A stretch of 64,000 nt of DNA from positions 2,790,001-2,854,000 of the forward strand of contig OZ244836.1 in assembly GCA_965220645.1 (NCBI GenBank), in the 5' to 3' direction. The stretch's first letter is position 1, and every line of letters begins with the position of its first letter. This document shows, in pieces, positions 52,404 to 61,852 of the stretch. Under the pieces are notes generated by a model. That model did no database searches and had not been told where the DNA came from. It worked only from the letters and a program-made list of their open reading frames with translations. The DNA comes from Aldehydirespirator sp965220645 (GTDB lineage: Bacteria; Actinomycetota; Acidimicrobiia; Acidimicrobiales; Aldehydirespiratoraceae). The position numbers were made by a program, and so were the translations under genes.

Positions 52404-52889
52404 GTGACGACCGTCTCGCTCGACTTGGAACTGGACCCCCTCGGAGCCGAGGCCAGACCCCTGGGGGACTGGCTGACGACCTTCCCGCTCCTACCGGTCC
52501 TGCTCGACCCCTACACCAACGAGAGCTCCTGGATCCTGCACACCGCCCGGCGGATCCTGGTCACCTACGCCGAGGCCGGGTGCCGGACCTGCTGGGTGAT
52601 GGCCTGCGGCCCCGACGACGCCCGACGCTTTCTCGGCCCCTACGCCGAGGAGATCCTCACCTTCGCCGACCCCGACCGCCGGGTGCCCGCCGCGCTCGGG
52701 CTCGACACCCTGCCCGCATTCGCGTTCGTGCTCCCGAACGGCTCGGTCGCCGCGGCCGCGCAGGGCTGGAACGCCGTGGAGTGGAGAGATGTCGCTGACA
52801 CCGTCTCGGAGTTCACGCACTGGCAGCGCCCGGTGATCGGCGACGGGCAGGACCCGGTCGCGTTCCCGGGAACGCCGGCGCGGCCCTGA
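52404..52889 (+). CDS. Thioredoxin-like hypothetical protein (CxxC)
   Basis: The protein has 161 residues. The pattern RRILVTYAEAGCRTCWVMAC followed by a hydrophobic strand and LDTLPAFAFVLPNGSVA with cis-proline position LPA looks like a thioredoxin fold with the redox pair Cys-Arg-Thr-Cys. It lacks a signal peptide. The start is GTG 52404. It ends 28 bases before fumarase, on the same strand, with AGGAG in the gap. The fold is plausible, not certain. It is the fourth thioredoxin-like protein within 31 kb, alongside the Sec and Cys forms. Confidence 0.55.
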   Translation: MTTVSLDLELDPLGAEARPLGDWLTTFPLLPVLLDPYTNESSWILHTARRILVTYAEAGCRTCWVMACGPDDARRFLGPYAEEILTFADPDRRVPAALGLDTLPAFAFVLPNGSVAAAAQGWNAVEWRDVADTVSEFTHWQRPVIGDGQDPVAFPGTPARP

Positions 52890-52917
52890 TCGGCCCGGAG
52901 CAGGAGCTGGAGATGAG

Positions 52918-54576
52918 ATGACAGACTCCGAGAACCTGAGGGATTTCGCCTACTCGGACATGCTGCCGCTCGGCACCGACACCACCGACTACCGGCTGGT
53001 GTCGACCGAGGGCGTGTCCACCATCGAGACCGCGGGCCGGACGTTCCTGAAGGTCGAGCCGGAAGCACTGACGCTGCTCACGTCGGTGGCCATGCACGAC
53101 ATCAACCACTACCTGCGGTCCGACCACCTCCGGCAGCTCCGCAACATCCTCGATGATCCCGAAGCCTCCGACAACGACCACTTCGTAGCCACCGAACTGC
53201 TCCAGAACGCCAACATCGCCGCCGGTGGGATCCTGCCGATGTGCCAGGACACCGGCACTGCGGTGATCGTGGGCCGCAAGGGCGAGCAGGTGCTCACCTT
53301 CGACGATGACGCCGAGGCCATCTCCCGGGGCGTGTACGACACGTACCTCACATCCAACCTGCGCTACTCGCAGCTCGCCCCGCTCGACATGTTCACGGAG
53401 GTCAACACTCAGAACAACCTGCCGGCGCAGATCGAGGTCCACTCCAAGCCCGGCGACGTCTACGAGCTGTTCTACATGGCCAAGGGCGGCGGCTCGGCCA
53501 ACAAGTCGTTCCTGTACCAGAAGACCAAGGCCCTGCTCAACGAGCAGTCGCTCATCGACTTCTGCGACGAGACCCTGCGCCTGCTCGGCACCGCGGCCTG
53601 CCCGCCCTACCACCTGGCGCTGGTGGTGGGCGGCACCTCAGCGGAATACAACCTGAAGGTGGCCAAGCTCGCCTCGGCCAAGTACCTCGACTCCCTGCCC
53701 ACTTCCGGTGACCCTGCCACCGGCCACGGGTTCCGGGACCTCGAATGGGAGAAGCGGATCCTGGAGCTGACCCAGGCCTTCGGCATCGGCGCGCAGTTCG
53801 GCGGCAAGTACTTCTGCCACGACGTGCGGGTGGTTCGCCTGCCCCGGCATGGGGCGTCCAACCCGGTCGGGATCGCGGTGAGCTGCTCGGCCGACCGCCA
53901 GGCCCGGGCCAAGATCACTTCCGAGGGCCTGTTCCTCGAGCGCTTGGAGACCGACCCGGCCCGCTTCCTTCCCGAGGCCAGCACCGATGAACTCACGAGC
54001 GAGGTCGTGTCGGTGGACCTCGACCAGCCCATGGGCGAGATCCTGGCCCGGCTGACCCGTTACCCGGTCAAGACCCGACTCGCGCTAACCGGCACTCTGG
54101 TGGTGGGCCGCGACATCGCTCACGCCAGGATCAAGCAACGCCTCGATGCGGGCGAGCCGATGCCGCAGTACCTGCGCGACCACCCGGTGTACTACGCCGG
54201 CCCGGCGAAGACCCCGCAGGGATACGCCTCCGGCTCCTTCGGCCCCACGACCGCGGGCCGCATGGACTCCTACGTCGACCAGTTCCAAGCGGCCGGCGGA
54301 TCGATGGTGATGCTGGCCAAGGGCAACCGCTCGTCGGAGGTGACCGAGGCCTGCGCGCGCCACGGGGGCTTCTATCTCGGCTCGATCGGCGGACCAGCCG
54401 CCCGCCTGGCCCGGGACTCGATCCGCCGGGTGGAAGTGCTCGACTACCCCGAGTTGGGGATGGAGGCGGTGTGGCGCATCGAGGTGGAGGACTTTCCCGC
54501 GTTCATAGTGATCGATGACAAGGGGAACGACTTCTTCGCCGAGGTGTCCACCCCGGTGAAGCTGCGCAACCGCTAG
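52918..54576 (+). CDS. fumA: Class I fumarate hydratase
   Basis: The protein has 552 residues, the full single-chain iron-sulfur type. Cluster and active-site segments are ILPMCQDTGTAVIVG, GGSANKSFLYQKT and GIAVSCSADRQARAKI. It hydrates fumarate to malate in the citric acid cycle with a 4Fe-4S cluster sensitive to oxygen. The C-terminal beta domain is attached (TRYPVKTRLALTGTLVVGRD, then GSFGPTTAGRMDSYV). The start is ATG with AGGAG upstream. The stop overlaps the rsfS stop by four bases (convergent). Confidence 0.93.
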   Translation: MTDSENLRDFAYSDMLPLGTDTTDYRLVSTEGVSTIETAGRTFLKVEPEALTLLTSVAMHDINHYLRSDHLRQLRNILDDPEASDNDHFVATELLQNANIAAGGILPMCQDTGTAVIVGRKGEQVLTFDDDAEAISRGVYDTYLTSNLRYSQLAPLDMFTEVNTQNNLPAQIEVHSKPGDVYELFYMAKGGGSANKSFLYQKTKALLNEQSLIDFCDETLRLLGTAACPPYHLALVVGGTSAEYNLKVAKLASAKYLDSLPTSGDPATGHGFRDLEWEKRILELTQAFGIGAQFGGKYFCHDVRVVRLPRHGASNPVGIAVSCSADRQARAKITSEGLFLERLETDPARFLPEASTDELTSEVVSVDLDQPMGEILARLTRYPVKTRLALTGTLVVGRDIAHARIKQRLDAGEPMPQYLRDHPVYYAGPAKTPQGYASGSFGPTTAGRMDSYVDQFQAAGGSMVMLAKGNRSSEVTEACARHGGFYLGSIGGPAARLARDSIRRVEVLDYPELGMEAVWRIEVEDFPAFIVIDDKGNDFFAEVSTPVKLRNR

Positions 54577-55070
54577 CGGCTCGGATCCTCCGATAGGGCC
54601 ACCGGCACCGACCCGTCGTCGGTGGTCCGCCAGTCGAGCAGGGGGCAGTCGCCCCACAGCCGCTCGAGTTGATACAGGGCGCGCCGCTCCGCGTCGAACA
54701 CATGCACGACGAACGGCCCGTAGTCGAGGAGAATCCACTGGCGGTCGTCGGTGCCCTCGGTGCGCAGCGGCGAGGGACCGCCCGCCTCCTTCACCAACTC
54801 CTCGACCCCCTCTGCGATCGAGCGCACCTGGCGGGCACTGTTGCCGTGGGTGATCACGAACAGATCGGTGACCACCAGCACGTCGCCGACATCGATGACC
54901 ACGGTGTCGACCCCTTTGCGCTCATCCGCGGCCTCAGCCGCAGCGACGGCCCAACGCCGCGCGTAGGCACCATTGACCGTTGCGGGAGAACCGGCGGAAG
55001 CGGCCAGGCCGGCCGAGCCAACAACGTCGGCCGAACCGGCAAAGTCGGCCGAGCTGGTTCCTGCCGTCAC
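54573..55070 (-). CDS. rsfS: Ribosomal silencing factor RsfS
   Basis: The protein has 165 residues. The family core is seen in DVGDVLVVTDLFVITHGNSARQVRSIAEGV and the end LDYGPFVVHVFDAERRALYQLERLWGD. RsfS binds uL14 and blocks joining of subunits when nutrients are low. The N-terminal 35 residues are a low-complexity Ala/Gly/Ser repeat (encoded by irregular GGCCGA-type units around 54975-55060), not conserved. The order nadD, LCP protein, rsfS on one strand is the usual actinobacterial order. Confidence 0.92.
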   Translation of the reverse strand: MTAGTSSADFAGSADVVGSAGLAASAGSPATVNGAYARRWAVAAAEAADERKGVDTVVIDVGDVLVVTDLFVITHGNSARQVRSIAEGVEELVKEAGGPSPLRTEGTDDRQWILLDYGPFVVHVFDAERRALYQLERLWGDCPLLDWRTTDDGSVPVALSEDPSR

Positions 55071-56284
55071 CGCGCCGCCTGGTCGAGTCCGACCGTCACG
55101 GTTATGTCGACCACATCGGCTCCGCCCTCGCCCAGCTCGATGAGGGTCATGTCGACGCCGAGTGCGATGGCGATGGAGTTGGTGATGGGGTCGTTCACGA
55201 GTTCCTCGCGATGGTAGGCGAAATGGGTGGCCTCCACACCGAATGCATCCGCGTTGCCTATCGCGGTGATCACTCCCCCGGCCGCGACCACGTCGTCCGC
55301 GAGCGCATCCCGGATCGTTGAGTCACCGGTGCCGTCGAGCAGATGGACCCGGGGCCGCAGGAACGACTCCGGCTGCTCGGGCCAGGGAACCAGCTCCAAA
55401 GCCTCGGCCCTCAGCCACGACCGGCTCTCCGCGCCCAGCAGCTGGACCGGGACGACGCCGGGATCGGACGTGACCGACTCGAAGGGAACGACCTCGACCA
55501 CTGTCGTGCCCGCCCCCAGTGCCTTCATGAAGGGGGTCAGGGGCGAGTCGGCCGGGGGGATGGCCGCCTCGCGGTCCTGCGCCCTCCTGATCACTGTCAG
55601 CCACGACTCCCACATGGCTCGCTGGCGCTGCACCCGGTTGCCGTCGGCCTCGTCGGGGTTGCGGTGGGCGTACACCGCGGCCGCGTCAGCCGCGGTCAGG
55701 TCATGGCGTCCAGCCTCATAAACGATCCGCTGCACGCCGTCGGGACCCACTTCGATGAGATCATCCACCAGGAGATAGGGCAGCGGCCCCGCGGGGCCCA
55801 TGCTGTGGGCGAGCGACTCGGTGGACACCTCGGCCACCTGGTCGAACCCGAGGCCGAACATGTCTTCGGCCACCTGCTGGACCGCCTGGACTCCGCCGCG
55901 GGCGAAGGTGTCGGAGAGCAGCTCACCCTGCTCCTGCCCACCTCCCTGGGGCACAACCAGCAGGTCGGCCGGCAGCAGCACTACGCCGCCACCCGCATTG
56001 ATCCCGGTCCGGGCCATGAAGGCAACCCCGGTCAGGCCGCCGTCGTGGGTGTGGAGCGACAGCAGCGTGGGCGTGGCCTCCACGAGTTCCAGGTATCCGG
56101 GCTCGTCGGGCTCCAGGACGACGTGTTCCTGCACCGGGTCCACCCTCTGGGTGAGAACAGCACGGCCACCCGTTAGGGCCAGCACCAGGACCGCTATCCC
56201 CGCGGCCATCACCACCCCCGGAAATACGAGCCTCCAGAAGTAGTGGGCTCGAGGCGCGGGCTGGCGATGGCGCCAGCGAGGCAC
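55067..56284 (-). CDS. LytR-CpsA-Psr protein with LytR C-terminal domain
   Basis: The protein has 405 residues. A basic N-terminus and one membrane helix (YFWRLVFPGVVMAAGIAVLV) are followed by an LCP domain. LCP features are MARTGINAGGGVVLLPADLL, the helix preceding YAHRNPDEADGNRVQRQR (RNPDEADGNRVQRQR is the conserved arginine block), and LLVDDLIEVGPDGV. A LytR_C domain ends the protein (RVHLLDGTGDSTIRDALADD). LCP enzymes attach wall glycopolymers to peptidoglycan. I start it at GTG 56284, one base into the nadD stop; the frame is open to 56437. It overlaps rsfS by four bases. Confidence 0.82.
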   Translation of the reverse strand: MPRWRHRQPAPRAHYFWRLVFPGVVMAAGIAVLVLALTGGRAVLTQRVDPVQEHVVLEPDEPGYLELVEATPTLLSLHTHDGGLTGVAFMARTGINAGGGVVLLPADLLVVPQGGGQEQGELLSDTFARGGVQAVQQVAEDMFGLGFDQVAEVSTESLAHSMGPAGPLPYLLVDDLIEVGPDGVQRIVYEAGRHDLTAADAAAVYAHRNPDEADGNRVQRQRAMWESWLTVIRRAQDREAAIPPADSPLTPFMKALGAGTTVVEVVPFESVTSDPGVVPVQLLGAESRSWLRAEALELVPWPEQPESFLRPRVHLLDGTGDSTIRDALADDVVAAGGVITAIGNADAFGVEATHFAYHREELVNDPITNSIAIALGVDMTLIELGEGGADVVDITVTVGLDQAAR

Positions 56285-56889
56285 TAGCGACCGCACCCGT
56301 ACAGGCCCCTGGATCTGACAACACCGGTCACCGCCGCGGGCACGAGCGCCTCGACCGGGCGGCCCTCTGCGAATCGGGCCCGGATGTCGCACGACGAGAT
56401 GTCCAGCGCGGGGATCTCCACCACTACGGCCGGCCATCCGGCGGGGGGACGCCCGCCGGGTCGTCCTGCCCTGTCAACCACGACCGTGGTCGCCAGGTCC
56501 CGCAGCTCCTCGGGGCGTTTCCAGGTGTCCAGGCCCTGCGCAACGTCCGAACCCACCACCAGCATCAGTTCCGCCCCCGGATGCAGAACGCGCAACTCTT
56601 GGAGGGTGTCGGCCGTGTAGCTCTCGCCGCCGCGATCGATCTCGAGGGCGCTCGCCTCGAGCCCGTCGAGATCGCTGACAGCGGCCCGCACCATCTCCAG
56701 ACGCAGAGACGCCGGCGTTACCGGATGCAGGCCAGACTTCTGCCACGGATCGTTGGCCACCACGAACAGCACTGTCGACAGTCTCAGACGGTGGCGCACC
56801 TCCAACCCCGCGGCGAGGTGCCCGAAATGCGGCGGATCGAACGTCCCTCCCAGCACGCCTATGCAGGGGGAGTCGGGTCGCTGCACCAC
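56284..56889 (-). CDS. nadD: Nicotinate-nucleotide adenylyltransferase
   Basis: The protein has 201 residues. The nucleotidyltransferase signature GGTFDPPHFGHL is at the N-terminus, and the C-terminal ISSCDIRARF replaces the usual ISST/SIR segment. It transfers AMP to nicotinate mononucleotide in NAD synthesis. The start is GTG. The gene heads nadD-LCP-rsfS, and shares a base with the LCP start. Confidence 0.93.
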   Translation of the reverse strand: MVQRPDSPCIGVLGGTFDPPHFGHLAAGLEVRHRLRLSTVLFVVANDPWQKSGLHPVTPASLRLEMVRAAVSDLDGLEASALEIDRGGESYTADTLQELRVLHPGAELMLVVGSDVAQGLDTWKRPEELRDLATTVVVDRAGRPGGRPPAGWPAVVVEIPALDISSCDIRARFAEGRPVEALVPAAVTGVVRSRGLYGCGR

Positions 56890-56925
56890 GAAAGTCTATG
56901 ATGTGACGGCTAGCTGCACTGCGTT

Positions 56926-56970
56926 TCCCGCTCTTGTTCGGTACGCTCACTTGCAGTTCGGGCCAATGCG
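56926..56970 (-). repeat. Bipartite interspersed repeat, copy 7 (diverged long half)
   Basis: CCCGCTCTTGTTCG matches other copies; the continuation has changed (GTACGCTCACTTGCAGTTCG). No short half is seen. It lies upstream of nadD, co-oriented with it, in the divergent region shared with the sigma factor gene. Confidence 0.6.
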
Positions 56971-57007
56971 AGCGTGACGAATGTCACACTCCGCGCGGGC
57001 GCATATC

Positions 57008-57036
57008 TTGACTTGCCGGGAACAAACGCGTAATCT
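57008..57036 (+). promoter_or_regulatory. Sigma-70-type promoter for the sigma factor gene
   Basis: TTGACT (57008-57013) and TAATCT (57031-57036) are 17 bases apart. The start codon at 57158 lies about 115 bases further on. It is the only strong promoter-like pair in the 270-base divergent region. Confidence 0.6.
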
Positions 57037-57157
57037 ATATTGGTTCGTCTGGGCTGGAGTAGCGCACTTGGAGGGTGTGCGCCCGGCACCAATCCTCCCC
57101 ACAAAGAAAGCGAGAAGGCCGCCCCTGCCAACGCGAGCGGGGCCGGTCAGGTGAATC

Positions 57158-58003
57158 ATGAGCGACTCAGTAGGACAGTATCTCAACGAAATCGGTGCGG
57201 TGGCGCTGCTCAACGCTCAAGAGGAGCGCGAGCTGTCACAGGCCATCGAGCGCGGCGTAGAGGCCCGCCTCCGCAAGGAGCAGGGCGAGAAGGGCCGTGA
57301 GATCGACAAGGCGATCCGCGAGGCCGCCGCAGCCAAGGACCGCTTCATCCGGGCCAACCTGCGCCTGGTGGTGAGCGTCGCCCGCCGCTATCCCCTTCCC
57401 CCGGGCATGGAACTGCTCGACCTGATCCAGGAGGGCAACCTGGGCCTCGAGCACGCCGTCGACAAGTTCGACTGGCGCAAGGGCTTCAAGTTCTCGACCT
57501 ACGCGACGTTCTGGATCCGCCAGTCCATCGGGCGGGCCCTCGACCAGAAGGCGAGCCTGGTGCGACTGCCCGGCGACCGGTCCGCGTCCTTGCGCGCCGC
57601 GCTGCGGCAGGTGTCCGGCGACGGCGACGAGCTGGACGACGACCATGCCCGGCTGCACCGGCTGACCACACCGACCTCTCTCGACCGCACGATCGGCGAC
57701 GACGACAGCAACGAGCTGATCGACCTGCTCCCCGACGCCAACCCGGGCCCCGAGGTCGAGGTCATGGCCAAGGCCGAGGAGGAGATGGTGACCGGCCTGC
57801 TCGACATCCTCGAGCCCCGGGCCAAGTACGCCGTCGAGCAGCGCTTCGGTCTCTCCGACGGCATCAAGCGCTCCTACCGAGAAGTCGGCGAGGAACTGGG
57901 CGTCACCGCCGAGGCGGCCCGGCGTCTGGTGAAGCGCGCCATCAACGCGGTGCGCGAGCACGCCGAGGAGCTGAGCCTGGCCGAGACGGTCGACGCGGCC
58001 TAA
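57158..58003 (+). CDS. Sigma-70 family RNA polymerase sigma factor (group 2-like)
   Basis: The protein has 281 residues. Region 1.2 (VGQYLNEIGAVALLNAQEERELSQAIERG), region 2 (NLRLVVSVARRYPLPPGMELLDLIQEGNLGLEHAVDKFDWRKG, FKFSTYATFWIRQSIGRAL), a short region 3 and region 4 (LEPRAKYAVEQRFG, SYREVGEELGVTAEAARRLVKRAINAVREH) are in order. It lacks region 1.1, so it is not the primary factor and is likely a stationary or stress-type factor. Regulon not evident. The start is ATG, with AGGTGA upstream. DAHP synthase follows after 3 bases, so the pair is one operon. Confidence 0.9.
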   Translation: MSDSVGQYLNEIGAVALLNAQEERELSQAIERGVEARLRKEQGEKGREIDKAIREAAAAKDRFIRANLRLVVSVARRYPLPPGMELLDLIQEGNLGLEHAVDKFDWRKGFKFSTYATFWIRQSIGRALDQKASLVRLPGDRSASLRAALRQVSGDGDELDDDHARLHRLTTPTSLDRTIGDDDSNELIDLLPDANPGPEVEVMAKAEEEMVTGLLDILEPRAKYAVEQRFGLSDGIKRSYREVGEELGVTAEAARRLVKRAINAVREHAEELSLAETVDAA

Positions 58004-58006
58004 CTC

Positions 58007-59383
58007 ATGTCCGCCGGAGACCTGACCCTGTTCGCCGGCGGAAGCGGTTGGTCGCCCTCGTCCTGGAGGGCCAAGACGGCGCGTCATCAGCCGGTTTGGC
58101 CCGACGAGGCCGAAGTCGAGCAGGCGACCAAGGCCCTGCGCGACCTGCCCCCGCTGGTCTTCGCGGGTGAGTCCCGCTCGTTGATGAGCCACCTCGGAAG
58201 GGTGGCCGACGGCGAGGCATTCCTGCTTCAGGCGGGCGACTGCGCGGAGTCCTTCGACTCCTCGGCCGACTCGATCCGCGACAGGCTGCGGGTGATCCTG
58301 CAGATGGCCATCGTGCTGACCTACTCGGGGGGCGTGCCGCTGGTGAAGGTCGGCAGGATCGCGGGGCAGTTCGCCAAGCCCCGGTCCAGTCCCACCGAGA
58401 CCAAGGACGAGGTGGAGTTGCCTTCGTTCCTGGGCCACATGGTCAACGACATCGGCTTCAGTGAGGCCGAGCGGCTGCCCGACCCGCGCCGCCTGCTCAC
58501 CGCGTACCACCGGGCCGCGTCCACCCTCAACCTGCTCAGGGCGTTCACCCGGGGCGGTTACGCCGACCTGTCGAGGGTGGCCAGCTGGAACCGGGAGTTC
58601 GTGGCCACCTCACCCGCGGGGCGGCGCTACGCCCGTATGGCCACCGACATCGACCGGGCCCTGAGGTTCATGACCGCGTGCGGCGTGACCACCGCCAACA
58701 CCTCGCAGCTGCACGAGGTGGAGTTCTACACCAGCCACGAGGCCCTGGTGCTGGACTACGAGGAGGCGCTCACCCGCGAGGACTCGACCACCGGCGACTG
58801 GTACGACTGCTCGGCCCACATGCTGTGGATCGGCGAGCGCACCCGCCAGCTCGACGGTGCCCACGTCGAGTTCCTGCGAGGAGTGAGCAATCCGCTCGGC
58901 TGCAAGATCGGGCCAACCGCGACACCGGACGAAGCAGTGGCCTTGTGCGAGTTGCTCAACCCGCAGCGCGTGCCGGGTCGACTCACCTTCATCACCAGGA
59001 TGGGTGCCAAGAAGGTGGAGACCCTGCTGCCGCCACTACTGGAGGCCGTGCGGGACTCCGGCCACCCGGTGGCTTGGGCCTGCGACCCGATGCACGGCAA
59101 CACCTACACCTCGACGTCGGGGCGCAAGACTCGCGACTTCGATGACGTGCTGGCCGAGATCAGCGGCTTCTTCGCGGCGCACACCGCGTGCGGAACCTGG
59201 CCCGGCGGTGTGCATGTCGAGTTGACCGGTGACGCGGTCACGGAGTGCGTCGGCGGTGCGGACAAGATCATCGACGCCGATCTGGAACGAGCCTTCGAGA
59301 CGCTGTGCGACCCGCGTCTCAACGGCCGCCAGTCCGTCGATCTTGCCTTCCGCGTGGCCGAGATGCTTTCCGACCGGAGCTAG
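58007..59383 (+). CDS. Class II DAHP synthase (3-deoxy-7-phosphoheptulonate synthase)
   Basis: The protein has 458 residues, the class II type typical of actinobacteria and plants. The segment LQAGDCAESFDSSADSIRD holds the metal cysteine, and VGRIAGQFAKPRSSPTE, AWACDPMHGNTYTS and GGVHVELTGDAVTECVGG are intact. It condenses phosphoenolpyruvate and erythrose 4-phosphate in the first step of aromatic synthesis. The start is ATG, 3 bases after the sigma stop, with no ribosome-binding site of its own; probably coupled. Confidence 0.93.
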   Translation: MSAGDLTLFAGGSGWSPSSWRAKTARHQPVWPDEAEVEQATKALRDLPPLVFAGESRSLMSHLGRVADGEAFLLQAGDCAESFDSSADSIRDRLRVILQMAIVLTYSGGVPLVKVGRIAGQFAKPRSSPTETKDEVELPSFLGHMVNDIGFSEAERLPDPRRLLTAYHRAASTLNLLRAFTRGGYADLSRVASWNREFVATSPAGRRYARMATDIDRALRFMTACGVTTANTSQLHEVEFYTSHEALVLDYEEALTREDSTTGDWYDCSAHMLWIGERTRQLDGAHVEFLRGVSNPLGCKIGPTATPDEAVALCELLNPQRVPGRLTFITRMGAKKVETLLPPLLEAVRDSGHPVAWACDPMHGNTYTSTSGRKTRDFDDVLAEISGFFAAHTACGTWPGGVHVELTGDAVTECVGGADKIIDADLERAFETLCDPRLNGRQSVDLAFRVAEMLSDRS

Positions 59384-59386
59384 GCG

Positions 59387-60856
59387 TCAGGCCAGGCGGT
59401 CTACGAAGGCCTCTAGCTGGCGCAGGTTGCGGACCTCGAACACCCCGTCGCAGTAGGGGGCGTACTCCCCCACGATCGAATCGCCGGTGTCCCAGTAGCT
59501 GCGAGGCTCGGGGTTGAGCCAGAACACGTGACGGGCCTTCTTCTGCAGGGCCTTGATGATCCAACTCTCGGGGGCGTGGTAGTTGTTGCGGGCGTCGCCG
59601 AGGATCAGCACGGTGGTACGGGGGCCGACGCCGTCGGCGTAGTTGTCCCAGAACACGCCGAGGGCGTGGCCGTAGTCGGAGTGGCCGTCCACCCACACCA
59701 CGTCGGCCTCGGTGTTGACCCGGTGCACGGCCTCCGCGATGTCGTCGGTGCCCTCGAAGAAGCTGGTCACCTCGTCGAGTCCGTCGATGAACACGAACGA
59801 CCGGACCTTGGAGAACTGGCTGGAAATGGCGTACACGAGGTGCAGCGTGAACCGGGCGAAGGCGGCCACCGAGCCCGACACATCGGCCACCACCATGATG
59901 TCGGGCTTGTGGGGCCGCGGGTGACGGAACTTCGGCTCCACGGGCACGCCCCCGTAGGACAGCGAGTGGCGCACCGTCGAGCGGAAGTCGAGCGGCCCGG
60001 ACCGCCCGTGGCGGCGCTTGCGGACCAGCCGGGCGGCCAGCTTGCGGGTCAGCGGGTAGATGGCCTTGCGGAGGCTGGCCATCTCCTCACGGGAGGCATG
60101 CATGAAGTCGATGTCGGACGGCAGGGGCTTGCGCAGGGTCTTGGCCATGGCCTCGACGCCGCGGTCGGCCACCAGCCGCCGCCGTATCTCGGCTTCGATC
60201 TGGCGCTTGAGCTCGGCAATGCGCAGCTCGAACTCGTCGCGCCTCAAGCGCAGGTCGAAGTCGTCGACGTCGCCTTCGGTCTCCTGCGCCACCTCCATGA
60301 GGCGCTCCAGCACGCCGTCGAGGTCGAGGTTGCGCAGGGTGCGATACAGGTAGTAGGTGCCCCCGACGGGGCGGCCCGGCTCCATCCCCGCGTAGCGGCG
60401 CACCGCCTCGCGGGCTGCGGCGCGGAGCATCTCGGAGTTGCCGCGCATCAGCGCCCGGTAGAGCATCTCGGCCAGCTCCTCCGGGCTGAGCGTGTCGCCG
60501 GCTGATCCGCGGTTGCCCTCCGCCGCGATCTCGCCGTCATCCGGGTCGGCCTCCTCCAGTTCCTCCGCGGCGATCTCGTACTGCGCGCCTCTCAGGGAGA
60601 AATAGACCTCGAAAACCGTTTCGAAGGCCTTCCAGTGAGCCTGGTTCTTCACCAGAGTGGCGGCCAGCGCGTACTTGAACGTCTCGCGATCGGTGATGGG
60701 GACGTGCTTCACCGCCTCCATGGCATCGAGGTTCTCGGTGAGGCTGGCCGGAATGCCGACGGCCCGAAGCTCGGCGATGAAGCCGTTGAGCAGGTCCAGG
60801 AGGGGGTCCCCCGCCTCTACCGGAAGCGTGGGGAAGTCAGTCTCGGAGACCGTCAT
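59387..60856 (-). CDS. VWA-domain protein (CoxE-like), partner of the MoxR ATPase
   Basis: The protein has 489 residues from ATG 60856, with GGGGGA at 8 bases. The C-terminal half has a von Willebrand A-like domain with a MIDAS-type motif DVSGSVAAFARFT. The N-terminal half is helical and acidic (ELEEADPDDGEIAAE). Such proteins work with MoxR-type AAA ATPases in maturing metalloenzymes or in complex assembly. The ATPase gene is just upstream on the same strand, separated by repeat copy 8. The stop converges on the DAHP synthase gene with a 3-base gap. Confidence 0.85.
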   Translation of the reverse strand: MTVSETDFPTLPVEAGDPLLDLLNGFIAELRAVGIPASLTENLDAMEAVKHVPITDRETFKYALAATLVKNQAHWKAFETVFEVYFSLRGAQYEIAAEELEEADPDDGEIAAEGNRGSAGDTLSPEELAEMLYRALMRGNSEMLRAAAREAVRRYAGMEPGRPVGGTYYLYRTLRNLDLDGVLERLMEVAQETEGDVDDFDLRLRRDEFELRIAELKRQIEAEIRRRLVADRGVEAMAKTLRKPLPSDIDFMHASREEMASLRKAIYPLTRKLAARLVRKRRHGRSGPLDFRSTVRHSLSYGGVPVEPKFRHPRPHKPDIMVVADVSGSVAAFARFTLHLVYAISSQFSKVRSFVFIDGLDEVTSFFEGTDDIAEAVHRVNTEADVVWVDGHSDYGHALGVFWDNYADGVGPRTTVLILGDARNNYHAPESWIIKALQKKARHVFWLNPEPRSYWDTGDSIVGEYAPYCDGVFEVRNLRQLEAFVDRLA

Positions 60857-60895
60857 TGCCGAGTCCCCCCACGCTTGCCTCCTGGTCCCCGTGTT

Positions 60896-60957
60896 CCCGG
60901 TCATGTTCGCCTCGCTCACGGGCCGCTCGGGCCACGGCCTCGCAAGCTCGGCCTCTA
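60896..60957 (-). repeat. Bipartite interspersed repeat, copy 8
   Basis: The short half starts at the MoxR stop codon (TAGAGGCCGAGCT, minus strand) and the long half follows almost at once. It lies between the ATPase and VWA genes, co-oriented with both. It resembles copy 2 in having no spacer. Confidence 0.85.
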
Positions 60958-61836
60958 TGAGTCGATGCCGTCGACGGTCGCCAGTTCCTTGTTCGCCCTG
61001 GCGATGTCGCTCTGGTACTTCAGCAGGATGTTGACAGTCTCGGTGGCCACATCGGCGTCGATGTGCTGCACGCCGAGCAAGACCAGGGTGCGGGCCCAGT
61101 CAAGCGTCTCCGACACCGACGGCGGCTTCTTGAGCTCCAGCCGGCGGATGGATCTGACCACCCGGGCCACCTGGTCGGCCAGGTTCTCGGCGATGTCGGG
61201 AACCTTGGCCAGCACGATCTCCTTCTCCCGCTCCATCGACGGGTAGTCGATGTGGAGATACAGGCAGCGACGCTTCAGGGCCTCGCTCAGCTCGCGGGTG
61301 TTGTTGGAGGTGAGGAACACCAGCGGCACCTGCAACGCCTCCATGGTTCCCAGTTCCGGGATCGAGACCTGATACTCGCTGAGGATCTCCAGCAGCAGGG
61401 CCTCGGTCTCCACCTCAACCCGGTCGACCTCGTCGATCAGCAGCACGATCGGGTCAGTGGCCCTGATGGCCTCCAGCAGCGGCCGCGCCAGCAGGAACTC
61501 GTCGGAGAAGATGTCGTCGGAGATGTCGTCCCAGGCCACGTCGGCGTCGCGCTCGGTCTGGATGCGCAGCAGTTGCTTCTTGTAGTTCCACTCATAGAGC
61601 GCCTTGGCCTCGTCGAGGCCCTCGTAGCACTGCAGGCGGATCAAGCGGCTGCCGGTCATCTCGGCCACGCTCTTGGCCAGCTGGGTCTTTCCGGTGCCGG
61701 CCGGACCCTCGACGAGTACGGGCTTGTCGAGGCGGTCGGCCAGGTAGACGACCCCAGCGAGGCCGGAGTCGCACAGGTAGTCGACCTTCGAGAGGTCCTC
61801 GCGGACCGCGTCGACGTCAGTGAAGCGATGCGACAT
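60955..61836 (-). CDS. MoxR-family AAA ATPase
   Basis: The protein has 293 residues from ATG 61836. Walker A is EGPAGTGKTQLAKSV, Walker B is LLIDEVDRVEVETEALLLE, and sensor 1 is VFLTSNNTRELSEALKRR. MoxR ATPases partner with VWA-domain proteins; the partner gene follows on the same strand. The frame is open upstream through repeat copy 9, which would add a false MARAARERSEQER leader. TAGGGCC precedes the ATG. Its target is unknown. Confidence 0.9.
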   Translation of the reverse strand: MSHRFTDVDAVREDLSKVDYLCDSGLAGVVYLADRLDKPVLVEGPAGTGKTQLAKSVAEMTGSRLIRLQCYEGLDEAKALYEWNYKKQLLRIQTERDADVAWDDISDDIFSDEFLLARPLLEAIRATDPIVLLIDEVDRVEVETEALLLEILSEYQVSIPELGTMEALQVPLVFLTSNNTRELSEALKRRCLYLHIDYPSMEREKEIVLAKVPDIAENLADQVARVVRSIRRLELKKPPSVSETLDWARTLVLLGVQHIDADVATETVNILLKYQSDIARANKELATVDGIDS

Positions 61837-61852
61837 GGCGATAGGCCCTAGA